DNA of 64,000 nucleotides, from NCBI RefSeq assembly GCF_039839785.1, contig NZ_JBDOQT010000001.1, positions 2,666,001 to 2,730,000 on the forward strand. The letters run 5' to 3'. A program made the position numbers and the translations under genes. The notes under the pieces are model-generated. The model ran no database searches and was not told the DNA's origin. It was given only the letters and a program-made list of their open reading frames with translations. Origin of the DNA: Pelagibius sp. CAU 1746. Its GTDB lineage: Bacteria; Pseudomonadota; Alphaproteobacteria; Kiloniellales; Kiloniellaceae. Shown in pieces: positions 60,972 through 64,000 of the stretch. How positions within the stretch are numbered: position 1 is the first letter of the stretch; the number at the start of each line of letters is the position of its first letter.

Positions 60972-61859
60972 ATGTCCGGCCCTTTGTTTTCGGGCTCCAT
61001 CACCGCGCTTATCACACCTTTTCGTGATGGGCAGCTGGATGAAGATGCCTTTCAGCGCTTCGTAGAGTGGCAGATCGAGGAAGGAACGAGCGCACTGGTC
61101 TCCTGCGGGACGACGGGGGAATCCCCGACGCTGAGCCATGAGGAAGACATGCGCGTAACGGCCCTTTGCATCGAGGCTGCGAAAGGCAAAGCGCCGGTGA
61201 TCGCCGGGACAGGGTCGAATTCCACCGACGAGGCCATCATGCTGACGCGCCACGCGAAGGAGGTCGGCGCCGATGCTGCGCTTGTGGTGACGCCATATTA
61301 TAACAAGCCGACCCAAGAAGGGTTGTACCAGCATTACAAGGCGATTCACGATGCGGTCGAGATCCCGATCGTGATCTACAACATTCCCGGACGTTGCATC
61401 GTCGATATGTCGGTCGAAACCATGGCGCGGCTGGCGGAGTTGCCAAATATCGTGGGTGTGAAGGATGCGACGGCGGACCTGACCCGCCCGGCGCTGACGA
61501 AGGCTGCGATCGGGGATGACTTCGCTCAGCTTTCGGGCGAGGACGCGACGGTCGTTCCGTTTCTGGCCCAGGGCGGGCATGGCTGTATCTCGGTAACCTC
61601 CAACGTTGCGCCGCGGCTCTGCGCCGAGCTGCATGCGGCCTGGAAGGACCGCGATCTCGACCGGGTGAGCGAGCTAAACGACCGGCTGATGCCGCTGCAT
61701 CAGGCTCTCTTCGTCGAATCCAATCCGGCTCCGGTGAAGTACGCCGCCAAGCTGCTGGGGCACTGCGAGGACGAGGTGCGCCTGCCGATGGTACGGATCC
61801 AGCCCGGGACCCAGGCGAAAGTCCATTCGGCCATGGTCCACGCCGGGCTCCTCAACTAG
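60972..61859 (+). CDS. dapA: 4-hydroxy-tetrahydrodipicolinate synthase
   Basis: 295 residues from ATG 60972 (the frame extends upstream but lacks homology there). GSITALITPFRDGQLDEDAF, the VSCGTTGESPTLSHEE motif, catalytic Tyr in VTPYYNKPTQEG, YNIPGRC and the Schiff-base Lys in IVGVKDATADL are all present. It condenses pyruvate with aspartate semialdehyde, the first committed step to diaminopimelate and lysine. Length normal. smpB follows 18 bp downstream. Confidence 0.96.
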   Translation: MSGPLFSGSITALITPFRDGQLDEDAFQRFVEWQIEEGTSALVSCGTTGESPTLSHEEDMRVTALCIEAAKGKAPVIAGTGSNSTDEAIMLTRHAKEVGADAALVVTPYYNKPTQEGLYQHYKAIHDAVEIPIVIYNIPGRCIVDMSVETMARLAELPNIVGVKDATADLTRPALTKAAIGDDFAQLSGEDATVVPFLAQGGHGCISVTSNVAPRLCAELHAAWKDRDLDRVSELNDRLMPLHQALFVESNPAPVKYAAKLLGHCEDEVRLPMVRIQPGTQAKVHSAMVHAGLLN

Positions 61860-61877
61860 GGTAGCGGGACTGGACGC

Positions 61878-62342
61878 ATGAAGGCGGGCGCGAAGCAGGT
61901 CGCGGCCCAGAACCGCCGGGCACGCCATGACTATCAGATCGAGGACCGTTTCGAAGCGGGACTGGTTCTGACGGGCAGCGAGGTGAAATCGCTGCGCGGC
62001 GGACGGGCGTCCATTGGCGAGGCCTATGTGACGGAGCGAGGTGGCGAGCTGTTCCTGCAGGGCGCTCACATTCCCGAATACGAGGCTGCAACTCACAACA
62101 ACCATGAACCGCGGCGGCTGCGGAAGCTCCTGGTGCATCGCCGTGAGCTGGCCAAGCTGGTGGGGCAGGTGCGGCGCGAGGGCTACACCCTGGTCCCGCT
62201 GGCGATCTACTTCAATCCGCGGGGGGTCGCCAAGTTGGAAGTCGGCCTGGCTCGAGGGAAGCGGAAAGCAGATAAGCGGCAGGACATCAAGTCCCGCGAG
62301 TGGGACCGCCGCAAGTCACGTCTTATGAGGGAGCGGGGCTAG
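61878..62342 (+). CDS. smpB: SsrA-binding protein SmpB
   Basis: 154 residues: [60 protein letters not shown] and the basic C-terminal tail [19 protein letters not shown]. SmpB delivers tmRNA to stalled ribosomes. In an operon with dapA. Its end overlaps the convergent uracil-DNA glycosylase gene by 27 bp. Confidence 0.96.
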   Translation: MKAGAKQVAAQNRRARHDYQIEDRFEAGLVLTGSEVKSLRGGRASIGEAYVTERGGELFLQGAHIPEYEAATHNNHEPRRLRKLLVHRRELAKLVGQVRREGYTLVPLAIYFNPRGVAKLEVGLARGKRKADKRQDIKSREWDRRKSRLMRERG

Positions 62343-62963
62343 TCGCTTCCGGATTTCCGCGAAGACGTCTTCGAACATCGTTTCGGTAAGCCGGCCGGTG
62401 TTGGTGTTGTAGCGGGAGCAGTGATAGCTGTCCGCGACTGTCAATCCGTCAAATCGGTGAATGGCGCCGTGTCCGAAGGGATAATGGCTCTTGCGGGCGC
62501 CGAGGGTGGTCATGACCACCCCGTGGGAGAGGCTGCCGAGACAGAGTATCATTTCCAGCCGCTTCATCGCCTCGATTTCCTGGACCAGAAAAGGGCGGCA
62601 GTTTTTGACTTCGGCCCCAACGGGTTTGTTTTCCGGAGGGACGCAGCGCACGGCGTTGGTGATGCGGCAGTCCACCAAGCGTAGTCCGTCATCGGCCCGG
62701 CGTTGATAGCTCCCCTCAGCGAAGCCGAACCTGCCAAGTGTCTGGTAGAGCAGGTCACCGGCGTAATCGCCGGTAAAGGGCCGTCCGGTCTGGTTCGCTC
62801 CCTTGAGTCCGGGGGCCAGGCCGACAATCAGCAGCCGCGCGTCAGAAGGGCCAAAGGCCCTTACTGGGGCGTTGTGGAACGTGGGAAAGGCGGCCTGGTT
62901 GGCTTCCCGGAAGGCCACGAGGCGAGGGCAGAGCGCGCAGTCGCGGGGCGGCTCGATTTGCAT
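62316..62963 (-). CDS. Uracil-DNA glycosylase, family 4/5 (iron-sulfur)
   Basis: 215 residues. Cysteine ligands for a 4Fe-4S cluster: DCALCPRL near the N-terminus, then RCVPPENKP and NCRPFL. Active-site strand [20 protein letters not shown] with GLAPG in place of the family 1 motif, and late motif [13 protein letters not shown], which suits UDGb (family 5). It removes uracil and related deaminated bases from DNA. Confidence 0.88.
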   Translation of the reverse strand: MQIEPPRDCALCPRLVAFREANQAAFPTFHNAPVRAFGPSDARLLIVGLAPGLKGANQTGRPFTGDYAGDLLYQTLGRFGFAEGSYQRRADDGLRLVDCRITNAVRCVPPENKPVGAEVKNCRPFLVQEIEAMKRLEMILCLGSLSHGVVMTTLGARKSHYPFGHGAIHRFDGLTVADSYHCSRYNTNTGRLTETMFEDVFAEIRKRLAPLPHKT

Positions 62964-62978
62964 AGCTGGGCCGGACGT

Positions 62979-63608
62979 CTAGACGGCTTCGTCCTCGTAA
63001 TAGTCGTCGTCGTCAACGTAGCGGTCCTCGTCGTAGCCGCCCTGGCGCAGGCGTTCTCCGCTGCGGGCGCGGTCGGCGGGAAGCTGCCGGGCGATCTGCG
63101 ACTGCAACTCGGTCAGGTCGATAAAGACATCTGCTTGCCGCCGCAGTTCATCCGCGATCATCGGAGGTTGGGACCGCAGCGTCGAAACGACGGTGACCCG
63201 TCGGCCACGCCGTTGAATGGTTTCCACCAGCCGTCGGAAATCGCCGTCTCCTGAGAACAGCACGATGTGATCCAGGTGGTCGAGCATCTCCATGGCGTCG
63301 ACCGCCAGTTCGATGTCCATGTTGCCCTTGACCTTGCGCCGGCCTGCTGCGTCGGTGAATTCCTTGGTCGGCTTCGTCACCATCGTGTAGCCGTTGTAGT
63401 CCAACCAGTCTACGAGGGGCCGAATAGGCGAGTATTCTTGGTCTTCGACGAGCGCTGTATAGTAAAGGGCACGGACAAGGTTGCATTGATTGGAAAAAAT
63501 ATCCAACAAGCGCTTGTAATCAATATCAAAGCCTAATGCTCGGGCTGTCGCGTAAAGGTTCGCGCCATCAATGAAAAGAGCAACCCGTTCCTGGCTATAG
63601 AACTTCAT
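62979..63608 (-). CDS. NYN-domain protein (LabA/DUF88 family, PIN-like)
   Basis: 209 residues: VALFIDGANLYATARALGFD with the first acidic residue, KGNMDIELAVDAMEMLDHLD, VLFSGDGDFRRLVETIQRRG, and an acidic tail (DEDRYVDDDDYYEDEA). The conserved aspartates fit a metal-dependent RNase-like NYN domain. Physiological role unknown; it is commonly located near folK and rpoZ in this group. Confidence 0.88.
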   Translation of the reverse strand: MKFYSQERVALFIDGANLYATARALGFDIDYKRLLDIFSNQCNLVRALYYTALVEDQEYSPIRPLVDWLDYNGYTMVTKPTKEFTDAAGRRKVKGNMDIELAVDAMEMLDHLDHIVLFSGDGDFRRLVETIQRRGRRVTVVSTLRSQPPMIADELRRQADVFIDLTELQSQIARQLPADRARSGERLRQGGYDEDRYVDDDDYYEDEAV

Positions 63609-63815
63609 ATCTACCCCTTTGAAAGGCTGGCGCTTGGACAGCTTTGGCCAGCCTCACGGAAATCCTGATTCCGAAATACATCCGTTTATGGAGGAAACTG
63701 AACTTGCGACTCCCAGCCCGCAAAGATACAGCCGTTTCCATGCTAGATATCTAGGTCTTCACATCATACTCGCAAGAGCTTCAGTATTATCGGTGCAGGA
63801 TCGGGCCCAGGAAAC

Positions 63816-64000
63816 ATGATTCTTATTGCGCTTGGATCGAACCTCCAAACGAAGCAGTTTGGTACTTCGCAGGAATTATTAGAAAACGTTCTTAAGTATA
63901 TGAGAAAAAAAGAAATTAAGTTGATGGACCGATCTTCATGGTATCGCAGCGCGCCAATCCCGGCTTCGGATCAGCCGTGGTTCGTCAATGGGGTCGCTCA
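63816..64000 (+). CDS. folK: 2-amino-4-hydroxy-6-hydroxymethyldihydropteridine pyrophosphokinase (3' end outside window)
   Basis: 61 codons visible from ATG 63816 behind AGGAAAC. MILIALGSNL, SSWYRSAPIP and DQPWFVNGVA match the FolK start (I-x-LGSN, YxTxP-like and FxNxV motifs). It transfers pyrophosphate from ATP in folate synthesis. Truncated by the window edge. Confidence 0.85.
   Translation, partial: MILIALGSNLQTKQFGTSQELLENVLKYMRKKEIKLMDRSSWYRSAPIPASDQPWFVNGVA

Overview
The window is GC-rich DNA from an alphaproteobacterium, probably a Rhodospirillales/Kiloniellales-type organism. The evidence is a ChrR-like cupin, HspQ, TadE/TadG pilus proteins, the order slt / dapA-smpB / UDG / NYN / folK, and LexA boxes of the alphaproteobacterial type GTTC-N7-GTTC. 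Host genes fill 1-3.1 kb, 5.0-8.4 kb and 51.2-64 kb. The rest is a T7-like podovirus late region (8.4-51.2 kb) plus a small phage control module (3.2-5.0 kb: S24 repressor, VRR-NUC-like protein, DUF6362-like HTH protein). hspQ and three tad genes lie between the two phage blocks.

The late region keeps T7-like order: terS, terL, [toxins T1-T4], papain-like and small proteins, portal, Bbp19-like, scaffold, [toxins T5-T6], capsid, cement, tail tubular A and B, gp13-like, gp14-like, ejection protein, [silent toxin cassettes], fibres, methyltransferase, small membrane/lysis-type proteins, lipoprotein, terminator (51142-51175). I see no integrase, excisionase, replication genes or dedicated endolysin.

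The notable content is two polymorphic toxin/immunity systems inside this phage-like element. System A has six proteins sharing a ~215-residue N-terminal domain with the same ribosome-binding leader. Their C-termini differ: T1 and T4 nucleotidyltransferase-like, T2 BECR (barnase/colicin E5-like) RNase, T3 GH108-like muramidase (amber stop in the N-terminal part), T5 lysozyme/transglycosylase-like, T6 glycine-rich membrane segment. All but T2 are followed by a plausible protein immunity gene: cytoplasmic for the nucleotidyltransferases, secreted or membrane for the wall-targeting toxins. Decayed toxin and immunity fragments lie between them. System B is the ejection protein (37155-40157). Its C-terminal half varies, and it is followed by two 5'-truncated C-terminal cassettes sharing an almost invariant 70-bp crossover segment. 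Each variant has an opposite-strand immunity gene for a secreted Sel1-like repeat protein. Each immunity gene carries a sigma70-type promoter overlapped by a perfect LexA box.

T2 has no obvious protein immunity gene. A ~138-nt element starts 8-11 nt after its stop codon. The same element occurs six times (R1-R6), each time after the last codons of this toxin type (PLFFK end), even where the rest of the toxin is gone. Copies show paired base changes in two helices. My leading hypothesis is an RNA-based immunity (type III antitoxin-like) for an RNase toxin. A small-ORF alternative cannot be excluded.

A 15-bp inverted repeat (TTGCG-N5-YGCAA) occurs at two sites before the S24 repressor gene and once just behind a TTGACA -35 box upstream of terS. 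This suggests that the displaced repressor controls the late operon. I infer a partly domesticated prophage or particle that may deliver toxins. All gene-family calls come from reading the sequence, not from database searches.
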